Assembly: GCA_006384855.1 (NCBI GenBank)
Contig: VCJN01002134.1
Location: 34,020-98,019 of the forward strand
DNA length: 64,000 bases
Origin: Tetraselmis striata
Lineage: Eukaryota; Chlorophyta; Chlorodendrophyceae; Chlorodendrales; Chlorodendraceae
Direction: 5' to 3'
Shown here in pieces: positions 33,601-45,000 of the stretch. Under the pieces are notes generated by a model. It had not been told where the DNA came from. It was given only the letters and a program-made list of their open reading frames with translations, and did no database searches. The position numbers and the translations under genes were made by a program. Each line of letters begins with the position of its first letter. Positions within the stretch are counted from its first letter, which is position 1.

Positions 33601-36098
33601 GCACTCGTCCCACCCAACTCGGTGAATACGGCCCTTGGCATATGTTGCACGCACCGTGCGTGTAGGCCACTGAAAGCATGTCGCTACAGGCACAACGTGA
33701 CACCCGAACGACAAGTTGGCCACTGTGGGGAGCAGTTTTGGGGTGAAAGTGCTGCTGTTTCTGTAGCAAACGCACGTAGAAGAGGCGCCCGACGGCCCCC
33801 TTGACGTAGAACGATGATCTACTATGGGGGCGCGTGGTGGAATGCCAGTTACACCGTCTCGTGGGCGGGGTGGCGCGGTAGGGGCGTGGACTTTAATTAA
33901 TATGAAATTCCTAGAAAAATGCTGTGGAAAATGGCATTTTGGCTGGTAGATGTGTGTATCGCTAGGAGGCGGCACATGCCAAGTGTTGGTGGTCCGTGGC
34001 CATCCACACACATAACGCTCTGGCACAACCGAGCAAAGCCACGCGCCCGACATGGGTGGGCACATGAGACAGTGAGGGGCAACTTGGATGATTGTCTTTG
34101 GGGATTTTCCCGGGGCCTCACAAAGTCGAGTTTTTGGTTTAAATTTTGAAGGTTGGTTTCGACGCAGATTTGAACGAGGAATCGCGTGGTATTTGTTAAA
34201 AAATTTCTGAGCAAACCCTGAGAAATTATAGCGTTTTAAAGCCAAGGTGTTGTTGCTGAGCGTGGCCAACACCGATGCCATGCCAGTATCGCAACGCGAC
34301 ATGTACTAGCCGCCGCCCACACGGCTGCACCCCAACTGAATGCACCCGAGGCCCTCGCCAATGCGTTTCCTCACGCGTTCATGGGCATCCCGCCGTTTGG
34401 TTGTTTATTCACGCGCGTCGGCGTGTGCGTGATACCGACCCTGATTTTAGTGCAGTTGCAGGCGACGCCCATCCACGCACCAAGTGCGCCGTGACACCCT
34501 AGTCAAAGGTCTTTAAGCTTTGGTTTGAGCCACTCGTCATGCAGGTTTTATAAAACCCTCTGAGATTCCAGGTTTTCATCTCATATACCCTACCTTCAGG
34601 TATTCTAGACTTCTGATGTCTTGAGGCTGCCGAAAAGGGACCTAAAACTTATTTGTAGGGGTGTAGTAGCAGTCGCTACGGAACTGTATCGTACGGGTAC
34701 ACTGGTATTTTTTGGCCCCCGGGACAGGACTGGCACCAGTGAATCCCTTGCAGCGTCTCTACGGCAGATTAGGCAGCGATCCAGTTACGGAACGCCCTGG
34801 GCAGGCGACGCTCCGTTATAATCACGGGTACACTTACTTGGATGTGATGTCTCGCGGCTCCCCTGCAGGCGAGACACGGCAGGAAGCTCTGCATTACATC
34901 AACATCACCGGCGTGGCAAACGACGCACCTTTTGTGAAGCTGGCGATGACGATGCAGGGGCAGGACCCCAGCCCCGTGTCGGACTGCCGCGGGGCAGTGT
35001 TTGCGCGTATTGCGCAGGCGGCCCTGGAAACACTGCAGGACCCGGAGGTGCGCCGCTCCGCGACTCGCAACATATTGTGTGTCTGTAGACCGTAGTTGGT
35101 AACCTGACCATTGTGATCCATGCTAAGGGGTGGGCAACGGAAGTTTGGGGAGGGTGGGGGGAGGGGGGGGTGGGGGTCCTGGATGTTGGCAATACACATA
35201 CAGGGTACCTAGTAATTCCTAATAAATTCCTAAAAACCCTACTAATTCAATCGCTTTGCTGCAAGGAAGGTATTGAACAAAAACTTGAAATTCTAACAGG
35301 GACGCCGCCATGTCATCGTATCCCGACCACGCCGCATCACATGACATCCAAAAGAGATACCCTTATTTGAGGATAGTACTGTATCCGCACTCTGATTGGC
35401 TTAGTGGGTTAGCAGTATTTGTGCCGGGAGTGGTGAGCAATTAAAGTTCAGAGGAAGCCGAGCCTGCATTGCGCTCAACGCAAAAGCCAAAACCGGCTTA
35501 AATGGTAGATGTTGACGGTATACGCAAGTACAAGGGAAATCAGGCTCAGCGGCACTGGGAGCCAAAGCTGATTACATTGCTTCGGATATATGTATAGAGT
35601 TAAGGGCCGTGACAAAGTGGCAGTGAGTTAAGGCAGGGTAGCAGATAGTCACGGTGCCATCACCATGACGAGCGGTCCGTCATTCATTCTTTAATGTTAG
35701 ACGGACCTGTTTGGTACAGATCGGCATGATGGCGGCGCCGTACCTTGTCATGGGCGGCACAGACTCGAGGTACTACGCAGAGCTGACGCCCGGTGCGACC
35801 CCCCCCCCCCCCCCCCCAAACCCACACCACCCTCCGCCCCGCCTCCTACCATGAACGCTGCCCAGGACAGCTGGCCTGGTCACACTGAGCACTGCCGGCC
35901 CGGCACCCGCTTGACTGCGATACTGACTGCGATACTGACTGCGCTGCAGAGGTGTTCCGCTTCTCGCCTATCATGATCAACAAGACCGCGGGCGACCTGG
36001 GCCGCATTCATGGCAACGACGAGCGTGTTGCGGTGGCGGACTACCTGAAGGCCATCCGCTTCTTCAAGCGCTTCATGACGCTGAGCTCTGCGCTGTGA
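27659..36098 (+). CDS. M20 family metallopeptidase, CPS1/PM20D1-like, complete in nine exons
   Basis: Exons are 27659..28123, 28727..28962, 29973..30180, 30448..30522, 30957..31130, 31625..31760, 34869..35047, 35720..35792 and 35950..36098. All introns are GT-AG and all phases agree, giving 564 residues, close to yeast Cps1 and human PM20D1. A signal anchor (ALPAAAAAVVAASVAWALL, residues 7-25) points to the secretory or vacuolar route. Metal and catalytic motifs are present: SHFDVVPVD (H180), GRGALDTK (D215), GHDEEVGG (E249/E250), VLDEGG (D277) and RIHGND (His about 536). The lid/dimerisation domain contains GGHASMPPLDGSS, and the NVLP and NARIMPG strands follow. By family, such enzymes hydrolyse or condense N-acyl amino acids or small peptides using two zinc ions. 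Introns carry long C tracts and intron 6 is 3.1 kb. The gene looks intact. Confidence 0.93.
29879..29907 (+). repeat. Intronic C tract (intron 2 of M20 gene)
   Basis: A run of C interrupted once, about 65 bp before the acceptor of exon 3. Similar C runs occur in introns 1 (about 28629), 3 (about 30185), 5 (about 31132), 6 (about 31803) and 8 (about 35799) of the same gene, several within 10-40 bases of the donor. Confidence 0.85.
31761..34868 (+). other. 3.1-kb intron 6 of the M20 gene, repeat-bearing
   Basis: This intron is far longer than its neighbours. It contains a C tract, two related segments (about 32440-32490 and 32928-33010), GTAC-rich inverted stretches around 33140-33290, a short repeat at 33226-33260 shared with 38980-39015, and a 115-bp repeat at 34709-34823 shared with 40397-40514. 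Open frames at 33.5-34.3 kb show no recognisable domain. Old insertions probably account for its length. Confidence 0.6.
34709..34823 (+). repeat. 115-bp dispersed repeat, copy 1
   Basis: The stretch beginning CCCCCGGGACAGGACTGGCA and ending GACGCTCCGTTATA recurs in direct orientation at 40397-40514 with about 90 percent identity by eye. A partial match to its start is at about 32598. It ends about 45 bp before exon 7 of the M20 gene. Confidence 0.8.
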
Positions 36099-37616
36099 GC
36101 GTAGGCTGCTGCAGGCCTGGACCTCGCATCCTGGTCGCATCCTGGTCCGGCGATGCTTTCCTGTGCACCTTCAGTAGTAGTAGCCCTTGCCCAGGTGCCT
36201 TGTCTTTCGCAAGCACCAGTAGGTTGTCTTTTTTTAGTCAAGGTGCCGCTCTTCCTGCGCGGCATGTTGTCATTGTACAATAAGGCGCCATGTAGAGGTG
36301 CATAGCGCGGGCCATCAGTTGCCCAAAAGGAATATGTTGGCAGATGAGCGAGGGCTGCAGAAGTTTTTTTCTTGATTTTGGGATAGGGGGGGGACGAGCT
36401 CCAGCCGAGCATCTGTGGTCGCTCCATTGACGAAGGGCTGAAGGACTTCCTGTCTTCCATTCCTAAGACTAACATGCCCCTTTTGGGAATGGTGAATGTG
36501 GGCACACATGTGTAAATTGGCCATGGCGTCATGAGAACAGAGGCGGCCATCAAAGATAGATGCTATCCCCCCCCCCCCCCCCCCCCCCGGGCCCCCACAC
36601 ACACTCGCTTTTGGCGGGCTTTTACTTTTGCTTTGCTCCTATACTTTAATGCACCTGTGGCGGTGACATATCGGCTTGGGTGCAGGGTGGGCAGGCCTAC
36701 GTTTGATGGGTGAACAGACTAGGACGCAGCCAGCCCATTGCGCAGAACATCTGCACGATGGTGTAGGTAATCCTTACCGGCATGCGCGGTTATTCTAGAA
36801 TGAAAAAGCCATGGTAGTGCAACGCACGTCCTTATGAGAGCATTCTTCCTGCTGTGCAGTGGGAGCAGGTGATGGTCAATTACAGGTGAGGTACGCACAA
36901 AATGGCAGCGACGTTTCACGATACACGCGAGCTCGTGCCATGGCGTCCCGGTAGCCACTGAAATGGCGCTGCATGCAGGGCTTATCGGACAAGGGTGTTG
37001 CACCAGGCTTTGCCTGACAGTTCAAACCTGCAGGGGAGACAGCAGCACTGTAGAGGAAATTAGATTGTTTTATTTTTTATTACAAAAATGTCCAAAATCG
37101 GGAAGCAGGACACTCTCATCTTTCATAGCCGCCTTGAGTATTCACAGGGCTATGGAAAATCAGCCAGGCCATTGTAGCCCACACAAATCAAAATGTCGCC
37201 AAAGAAGAAATGGCCTTCGGGTGGTCAGTGCGACAAGGGGCATACAGTTTTGCTTCTTCTTTAATGTTTGTATTTGTATATTGTCTTTCTGGAATTTTGA
37301 CACTAATCTCCCTCTAATATTTGAAAGCGAATTTGTGGTCCAGGGCTTCCTTTTGGCTTAGAATGCACATTATCAGCATGGAAACTTGCGACTGCTGAAC
37401 GCAGAACTCAGATCCTATAGCCGCTTTGAAGTGTGCATTCGGCGCTTCGACGGAGGGGAGTTCAATGACGATCTGCATGTCAGAGAACATCAGACCTTGA
37501 CTTAAGCATCGGAAGAATCACTGCGGCCCCCATGTATAGTAGCTCCGAGGCGTGTAATCGCCACGAGCGCTGCTGCCGTCCTGCCGCTTCCAGGATCATG
37601 TGACTGTTGAGCTACT
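36099..37616. other. Intergenic region between M20 gene and kinase
   Basis: This is the 3' flank of both genes, since the kinase is on the opposite strand. It includes a C tract at about 36569-36588 and AT-rich sequence at 37060-37330. I see no supported gene. Confidence 0.4.
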
Positions 37617-38666
37617 CTACATTTCATTTTTGACGCAGGATAGTTTGCGTCGTATCCAAGACGCGGTCTTGCGCCGGAAGGTGGTCGTACCCAGCTGCTC
37701 GCGGACGTCATCGAACCAGGGGTGCGCCAGAGCCTGCTTAGCCGTGATGCGCGTCCGCTGATCTCGGTCGAGGCAGCGGTGCGCCAAGTCTTTCGCGTTG
37801 TGGCTTATCGTCTCCCAGCAACCCGTGTTCGTATTCACCGGGGCGCTGCATATCTGTGAAAATAAGCGGCAGGTGGTGGTTCCGTCGAAAGGCTTGGTGC
37901 CAGCGAGCAGCTCGTACAGCACAACGCCGGCCGCCCACAGGTCCACCGCCTTGCCGTACGAACATGCACCGTCCATCTTAACGAATACGTGCACCAACTC
38001 CGGCGCGAAATAAGACGGCGTTCCTGCGGGGGTCCGGAAAGTGTTGCGCTCGCGTAAGTCCTGCGAGAGGCCAAGGTCCGCGAGACGCGCCGTGGAGAAG
38101 TCCCCGCGGGCCTCCAACATGACGTTGCCTGGCTTCACGTCGAGGTGTGCGACGCTGTGCTTGTGGAGTGCGGCCAGGGCGCTGAAAACGTTGAACATCG
38201 CGCGTTTAGCGTCGGATTCTGACAGCGGGGCATGCTGCAGGCGGAGGTCGGCGAGGCTGCCACCAGGCATCAGCTTGAATACCAAGCACGCTCGGTTGCT
38301 GTGCTCGTCCTCGAGAACACCTGAGTCCGCCAGGGGAACCACAAACCGGCGGCACTTGGATAAGCTGGACACGCGCTCGTTGAGCCCGTGCTCGGACTGC
38401 ACGATGGCAGCATCCTCTGATTTCCCAGTTGGTATGAATTTCAATGCCACCTCCTCGCCGCTGGCCCGGCAGACGGCACGGTGAACGGTGGCGGTGGTCC
38501 CGGAGCCGAGGAGATCAAGCACCTCGTAGTTATCGTGAACCGAGCTCCTTCTCCGCCGGTGCAACGGCTGGACCTTGAGGTGGCACGAGCTGACGAATGA
38601 GGACGATTGGCTAGTCTCCGTTGTGTCTGACGCCGAGCACTGGCTGCAGCTCCTTACTTCGATCAT
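37617..38666 (-). CDS. Ser/Thr protein kinase, CAMK-like, single exon
   Basis: A 349-residue intronless protein. After a 45-residue Ser/Cys-rich leader, the kinase domain runs from about residue 47 to 318. It has the Gly loop GSGTTATV (54-61), VALK with K76, catalytic-loop HLDVKPGN (D176, K178, N181), ADLG in place of DFG (197-199), a GTPSYFAPE activation-segment end (APE 221-223), VDLWAAGVVLYELLAG (D242) and a closing AHPWFDD. HLDVKPGN and DLG are mild variants compatible with activity. The C-terminus is basic (RRKTASWIRRKL). The start is the first Met of the open frame. Target and pathway cannot be told. It stands alone on the minus strand. Confidence 0.9.
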   Translation of the reverse strand: MIEVRSCSQCSASDTTETSQSSSFVSSCHLKVQPLHRRRRSSVHDNYEVLDLLGSGTTATVHRAVCRASGEEVALKFIPTGKSEDAAIVQSEHGLNERVSSLSKCRRFVVPLADSGVLEDEHSNRACLVFKLMPGGSLADLRLQHAPLSESDAKRAMFNVFSALAALHKHSVAHLDVKPGNVMLEARGDFSTARLADLGLSQDLRERNTFRTPAGTPSYFAPELVHVFVKMDGACSYGKAVDLWAAGVVLYELLAGTKPFDGTTTCRLFSQICSAPVNTNTGCWETISHNAKDLAHRCLDRDQRTRITAKQALAHPWFDDVREQLGTTTFRRKTASWIRRKLSCVKNEM

Positions 38667-39175
38667 CGTGGATGCTCAATTTTGCTAGGGTGTGTTGGAG
38701 ACGCGAGAGTGTGAGGCGAGAGCGTGAAGCAAGAATGGCTGGTGTACCCTGCGGGGATTTATGTTTCAGTCGTACCAGGTCCGAGTAGCGACCAGATACT
38801 ACGGCCGCTACCCCAGGTAGCCGCTAACTTGCGACAAGTACAGGTACCGGTAAAAATCCGGTACTTTTACTTTACCGGTAAAAATCCTTACTGCCCGCAA
38901 TGATCACATCTGAAATTCTTCATCGATTAATGCTTACTATAGTCTATAGAAATAAAAGTGGATATTCTCTGGATTTCTGTGTGGATTTCTTGAATGTTGC
39001 GTCTAGCACATGTAATCACATATTCTCATCCAGTAACGATTATAAGAAATGCGTTCATGGGATTCCGCCGGTACCCTGTAGCGACTATGCCCGAATTTCG
39101 GCGGCGGTACTATCCATTGTAGCATGTATATAGGTCCTAGCGGCAGGTACCGTACCCGCATCCTCACATTGCACA
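38667..39175. other. Upstream region of kinase
   Basis: No gene seen. It should contain the kinase promoter. A 30-bp stretch with CTTGAATGTTGC and TCTAGCACATGTA at about 38985-39015 repeats sequence from 33226-33260. Confidence 0.4.
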
Positions 39176-39199
39176 GTACAGTGACACTACCTCTATAGT

Positions 39200-39470
39200 G
39201 AATACCTCTATAGTGAACCTACCCCTTATAGTAAACGGGGGGGGGGGGGGGGGGGACGGAACGCTTAACACCGTGTTAGCTACCTCTATAGTGAACACAC
39301 TGCTATAGTGAACCTACCCCTATAGTAAACGGGGGGGGGGGGGGGGGGGGGGGGGGACGGAACGCTTAACACCGTGTTAGCTACCTCTATAGTGAACACA
39401 CTGCTATAGTGAACCTACCCCTATAGTAAACGGGGGGGGGGGGGGGGGGGGGTCCCGAATGGGGGTTCCC
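39200..39470 (+). repeat. CTATAGTGAAC / G-tract satellite
   Basis: A unit of about 102 bp is repeated about 2.5 times: CTATAGTAAAC, a run of 16-28 G, GACGGAACGCTTAACACCG, then CTATAGTGAAC twice. The short CTATAGTGAA motif matches the inner part of the terminal inverted repeat of the surrounding element, so the satellite probably grew from its subterminal repeats. Confidence 0.8.
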
Positions 39471-39492
39471 TACCTCTATAGTGAACCTGGTT

Positions 39493-39654
39493 TCTTTGGT
39501 TCCTGGCAGCTAAGTGACTTCGTGGTTCCCTTGGCTCCTTCTTGGTTCTTGGCTCCATGTCCTCCTGCTCGACCTTGGTTTCAGGCTTATGTCTCTCTCT
39601 CTTGCTGGCAACCTTTCATAGTTGCTGTTATGTCTGTTTGTAGTGCGCTTTTGT
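39493..39654 (+). repeat. Dispersed ~160-bp repeat, copy 1
   Basis: The stretch with TTGGTTCCTGGCAGC and CTTGCTGGCAACCTTTCATA matches, in inverted orientation, 48333-48490. The copies are about 80 percent identical by eye with small gaps. A third, shorter inverted match to its distal edge (CTTTTGTGAAAGCCC) lies at 41941-41970. It may be a SINE or LINE tail. Confidence 0.6.
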
Positions 39655-39857
39655 GAAAGCCCTTATGTAATAGTTTTTAATTCTATAGTAAACCTCCAGT
39701 ACTTTACTCGCTGTAAAGTAGAGCGCCGGCTGCGGTGGCGGCGTGCGCGGCGGCTCTATAGTGTACTGCAGTGTCACGGTGTTATTGGCGGCATATACTG
39801 TATATTCGCTGCATGCACAATCGGTGCTGCCATCACAGCAACGCAGGCCTCGCCGTC

Positions 39858-40127
39858 ATGGCGGAACCCGCTCAGCGCTGCTGCTATGGCATGCACTGCG
39901 TATTTGCCGCCAGGGGAGAGCCCGGCGGGCCAGAGCTGAAAGAGTGTGGTGTAGCGGGTTGCACCGCATTGTCGCACCACGTGTGCCACGGGGAGTACGA
40001 GGCCAAGTTTCCCGAGAAATACAGTGACGTGCCAATGGCCCACTTGTGCATCTTTTGCCTAGCAAGATCGGCAAAGGGCCGTGGGCTCTTATTTCACCGT
40101 TGTAGGAAGGGTGCAGCCCACAGATGA
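39858..40127 (+). CDS. Small Cys/His-rich zinc-finger-like protein in the pogo-like element
   Basis: Starting at the ATG near 39858 this gives about 89 residues with CCYGMHC, KECGVAGC, HHVCHGEY and HLCIFC, that is, three or four CxxC-like pairs with His, as in a compact zinc-binding fold. A second, decayed version (CSYGKHC...DECGAGC) lies at about 50690-50865, and DNA similarity extends into the 3' flank (CACCGTTGTAG...GGTGCAGCCC). The pairing of this ORF with CTATAGTG repeats at both loci supports its belonging to the element. Function unknown; DNA or RNA binding is a guess. Confidence 0.5.
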   Translation: MAEPAQRCCYGMHCVFAARGEPGGPELKECGVAGCTALSHHVCHGEYEAKFPEKYSDVPMAHLCIFCLARSAKGRGLLFHRCRKGAAHR

Positions 40128-40396
40128 CAACCCCCATCCCTCTCAGGGCTGGGGTGCTGTTTGATGTATTGCAAGAAATGATTCCCACCTGTCTAAAGGT
40201 CAATCGCTCGCCCCGCCACAACGATAACCGTCTGACACTACCCCTATAGTGAAAACCCTACCCCTATAGTGAACACATTCACTGCAGAGGTAGGCTGCCG
40301 GAAGGCTATAGTGAATACCTCCATAGTGAACCTACCTCTATAGTGAACGAGGGGGGGGGGGGGGGGGGGGCGAATATTCACTATAGAGGTAGTTTT

Positions 40397-40514
40397 TTTT
40401 TTCGCCCCCGGGACAGGACTGGCACCAGTGAAACCCTTGCAGCGTCTCTACGACGGCCGTTTAGGCAGCAATCCAGTTACAGAAAGCCCTGGGTAGGCGA
40501 CGCTCCGTTATAGT
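40397..40514 (+). repeat. 115-bp dispersed repeat, copy 2
   Basis: This is the second copy of the repeat at 34709-34823, same orientation, located between the inner and outer inverted repeats of the pogo-like element. Confidence 0.8.
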
Positions 40515-40650
40515 CATCAAGCAAATTGCCGAAGCATTTCGCAAGACTAATTGGAGGCCAGTGACGGAATTTCCAACACTGTTGGATCACCGTCTAAAAC
40601 ACTGCCATCAAAATACCCGGCACTGACCTATAGAGGTAGTGTCACTGTAC

Positions 40651-42030
40651 CTCATCAAGTCATCATGCCGTTGCATGGCACTATTGGTGGTGAGAATTTT
40701 CTTATTTTCCCAGGGGTCGCAGTGAAAGACAAATGCTGAGCCATGCATAGCAGTTGTGCATACACCTTCAAGTTGACATAGAAAAGCATCGGACACTTTA
40801 AAATGGCGTGTTCTCCAAGACAAATTAAGACCAAGGTAAAAACCCCACCGCTTTAGTGCGATGGGATGAAAGTGATTCCGATGAGCCGGAGAAACAACCT
40901 AAATGAATTATTGTTAACAACATCTCAATGTGAGGCAATATGCTGTATGTTTAGGGTAATAATTGCCGTTGCTTTGGCATTTATTTCCATGTCTTTATGT
41001 CTTGAGCGTCTTATTAGCAATAGGGCATTATGTTGAGATTTTCAGCAACCGGCGTGAATTTGGCTGGCAAACTCCCAGTCTCCCACTGCAATTTGTGAAA
41101 TGAGCACTCATCAAATTTGACGTCTGGCGGCTACTTCGCCCCATACCCGCACTTGGGGGACGATGACCCCACCATGATGACGCCCTGCGCAGCGTACAGG
41201 TATCCCGTACATCGTACCCTTACCATGCTCGCCCAAAAACCACTACTGCCGGCAAAGAGCCCCTCAGTATCCTGAGTGAATCCCATCGACGCACTCTTAA
41301 GGATTAGTCGCTAAAGCAATTGGCGCCATTATTCATACTTATCTCGCTTCCATGGCACGTCGATATCCAAATTTTCTGTCGCCACTACAACTGGCAATCA
41401 TGATTTATGGCATGATTTATGATTTAATCATCCTCGGTTCGTATATCTCGATATAAATACACATGTATATATGTATGTATGTATGTATGTATATATATTA
41501 CCCCAGATTACCGCATGATATGGAGACATCATATAGTCGCTACAGTATGCGTATGCTCAGCATTGAACTTGTACTACGGGTGCCCACTCGGCAATGAGCC
41601 ACACAGAAAAGTGTGGACAAAAGACTTTTGGGGGATCCCAGCAGGCAGAATTGTCGTAATTGCTTCGTTACATATTCGCGAATGCTCGGACTGAAAAAGG
41701 CAAGTAGCGCGCGCACTTATTTACAGGCGAATTTCTTCGCACCGGGTCGGCACCCGTCTACATACCAGTACACGTTCCGGTACCCTGTCGTACCGCCCGT
41801 ATTATCCCCATACTGTACCTGTACCCCTTACGGGTACCGCGGTACGGCTCAGCTGGCACCGGTAGTAGTCACTGCAGGGGTCACTGTTGGCTAGCGACTG
41901 GTAGTCGCTACGATTTATATGGTCAGATAAATGACATTATTACATAAGGGCTTTCACAAAAGCGCACAAATAGCGCAGAAATGGTCAGATAAATGGTTTT
42001 GTGATATCGCCTTGTGCAGCTAGCTCATGT
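40651..42030. other. Region without gene; microsatellite
   Basis: No supported exon. A TATG/TA microsatellite lies at about 41463-41500 and a GTAC-rich stretch at 41760-41860. Confidence 0.4.
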
Positions 42031-42035
42031 AGGGA

Positions 42036-45000
42036 TTTATATGGTCAGATGTAGTCATCTAGAGGTTCACAGTACATTAGCTATGCTGTACTGCGCACGA
42101 CCCCCGAGGTCGGCGCACGGACTAAGGCCTGCCGGCCCGCACCAGCGCCACGACCTGAGGGATCCACCCTCGGACACCGGCACTCTCTGCTTTGCGCTCG
42201 CCTCAACCGGCTCGCGCACTAGCAGTCTCGACTCTAGCAGTCGAGCATAGTGTCAGCTTACTCTATGCCGACTCGGACCCGAGCCTCAACCTCCCTAGAC
42301 GCTACACCTTTCCCACCCCGCGACAGCAGGATGCCCCCTCGCCCTGTACCGGAAGACGCCCCAGTCGACGACGCCCCGAGCGGCGCCACAGCGGCATCTG
42401 TCGCGGATGAGTTGAAAAAACGCCTGACGGCCCAAGCGAAAGCCCCGGAGAAGCGGCTGGCCGGGCAGTTTGAGGCTGCTACGGCTGCCTTGCTCACTCG
42501 ACTCGCCCCCCCCCCCCCACTAACCCGCCTCCTCCCGAAGACACCCAGCCAGCCAACCCCGCGGGCGCGCCTGCGCCCGAGGGTGGTGAGCAAGGAGCAC
42601 GAGAGCCCCTTCCTGCTGAGCTAGGCGCACCCGACAACGAGCTCGGGTACGTCGACTTTGCCTACTACGGCCGAGTCACCCCCCCCCCCCCTGGGTCTGG
42701 AGCGCCCCCCGCGCGACGTCGACGAGCCTCGCCTGTGGACCCTGACCGACGACACCGCCCGCGCCCTCGCGGAGACGCGGAGTCGGGCAGTGTACGACGA
42801 GTACCTGCACCTAGGCTGCTATGCCTTCTTCAGTAGCTGCGCCAACGAGGCGATGCGCGGCGCTCTGGAGTCGCTTTCAACCGAGTCTGCTACGGCGGAA
42901 AGCAAGGCTGCGGCCCTTGCCGAGCTCCGAGCATGCTACCGCACCCACTTGGCGACGGACGAGGCCACCCGTTCCCGGTTGGGCTACCTCCAGCTCGCCA
43001 AGAATGGACCAACGGCTACAGGAGGGGACCGAGTTTTCGCAGAGCTCGCCCACGCAAAATTCTGCGCCCCGACGCATCGCCGTGCCCGGGCAACTCGACC
43101 AACTCCGCCGAGAGTTCGACGACAAGACCCTCGAGATCAGCCTCTCCGCAGCGGGCAAGGCCCGTGCCGCGGCCGCGTTCGCCAAGGCCACCCCCGACAA
43201 GCCCGCCCCCACAGAGTCCGCCAGAGGCGCAAGCAACGCGAGCAAGCCGCAGCAGCGCGGAAGGCCGCAGCGACGGCCGCAGCAGCCGATAAGGCCAAGG
43301 CCAAGGTCACCAAATGACGGTGTGGCCCGCCGCGCCGACTCCTATACGCCTACCTCCCTCTACATGCGACACCGCGTGCGGAGAAGATGGCGCGACTGGG
43401 AGAGCATCGGCGCGAGCGGACAAATCTTGAGCTGGATCCGCCCAGGAGTCCGGATACGCTTCAAGAACGGGCAAAGCCCTCGCCCCTACAACCACGGCGT
43501 CTCTATGCGCGACGCCACTCAAGCACAACTGGACTTCATGGCTACGGAACTGCCCCACTTCGAGGCGATTGGCGCGTGGGAGCGAGGACACTGCGACAAG
43601 TGGGTATCCATAATGTTTCTAGTCCCCAAGCCCGGCGCCAACAAGTGGCGCCTCATCATCGACCTACGAGCTCAACAAGTGGTGCAATAATTTCACGATG
43701 TCCTACGAGGCGCTCAAGCGCCTGCAGCACCTGGCGCGCGCGGGGGACTGGTTCGTTTCGATGGACCTAGCCGATGGCTACTACGCCCTCGGGAGGAGGA
43801 CCGAGACTTCTTTCGCGTGAACTACCGGGGGGAGCTGTGGCGACTGGCGTGCCTACCGATGGGTTGGACAGGTTCATCGTACTACTTCTGCAAGTTGACA
43901 GCGGCCTTTACGGACTTCCTGCGGACGCCCCTGAAGCGGCGCGACCCAGCGTTACCTCCCACAGCCCCGTCCAAGCCTACTCGCCGTTTCCTGCGCAACA
44001 CTCGCTGGCGGGGCGAGCGGCTCCTACCCTATATGGACGACTTCCTTTTCCTTGCGGACTCCCGCGAGGCAGCCCTGGAGCTACACGTCCGGTTAAACAC
44101 CTTGCTGGACCGTCTGGGCCTGCTGCGCAACCCCATCAATGGAGTCTGGGAGCCCACCCAAGTTGGCCCTCACCTGGGGCTGATCGTCGATCTGCAGCGC
44201 GGCGAGTTCCGCGCCCCCGAGGAGTAGCTCATCGCGCTATCCAAGGCCGCCCAATCTCTCCTTGGCCGCGCAGCCTCCAACAAGCGCTGGCCCCCGGCCC
44301 GGCAGCTAGCGTCTTTTGTGGAAAAGGCTCAGTTCCTATACTTGGCAATTACGCCGGCCCGCTTCTTCTTGCGAGAGCTGCATTGCGTCCTCGCAACCCG
44401 GCAGGGCTGGGGCGGGCGCGTCAAGATGACAAACCAGCTGCGCCGCGATCTGGAATGGTGGACCCAGGTGCATGCGCAGCACAATGGTCGCTCTATGCAC
44501 AAGCCGATGGAGACCGCATATATGCACGCGGACTCCAGCTCGTATGGATGGGGGGCTGTGCTGAACAACAACAGCGCATACCAGGCGCGCTGGTTCTGGT
44601 ACGAGGACGACCGCGCGCATCACATCACGTGGAAGGAGCTTCGCTTGGTACGTCACGCGGTCGAATCGTTCCTACCGCAGCTCCGAGGACGGCGTGTCTT
44701 GTTGCACGAGGACAACACGGCCGTGGTGGCAGCGCTGGCCAACCTTACCTCTCGTTCGCCCGTCATGATGGAGGAGCTCCGCAAGCTATGGCACCTCCTG
44801 GACATCCACGACATCTCCATCAGGCCCCGGTACATGCATCCAGTCTGCAGCCAACGTTTGGGAAAACCGACTCATCAGGGAGCTGGACGACTCCGATTGG
44901 CAGCTCAATCCGCGAATATTCGCGTACCTGCAGAGCTTGTGGGGTCCCAACACCGTCGACAGATTTGCGTCGATGGAAAACACGCAACTTCCACGGTACA

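Larger units (their letters stand above)
39178..40648. mobile_element. Pogo-like (Tc1/mariner) non-autonomous element carrying a Cys-rich ORF
   Basis: A perfect 23-bp inverted repeat at 39176-39198 and 40628-40650 begins TA-CAGTGACACTACCTCTATAG. The TA would be the target duplication and CAGT...CCTCTATA is the typical start of pogo/Fot1-type ends, as I recall them. Inside are many CTATAGTGAAC motifs and G-tract satellites, an inner inverted CTATAG copy at about 40378-40394, the small Cys-rich ORF and a 115-bp repeat also found at 34.7 kb. No transposase is present, so mobilisation in trans is inferred. Length is about 1.47 kb. Confidence 0.65.

Noticed and set aside
33553-34302. 249-residue minus-strand open frame inside M20 intron 6
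   Set aside because: No recognisable domain and odd composition. Its being in an intron on the opposite strand makes an insertion gene possible, but nothing supports it.
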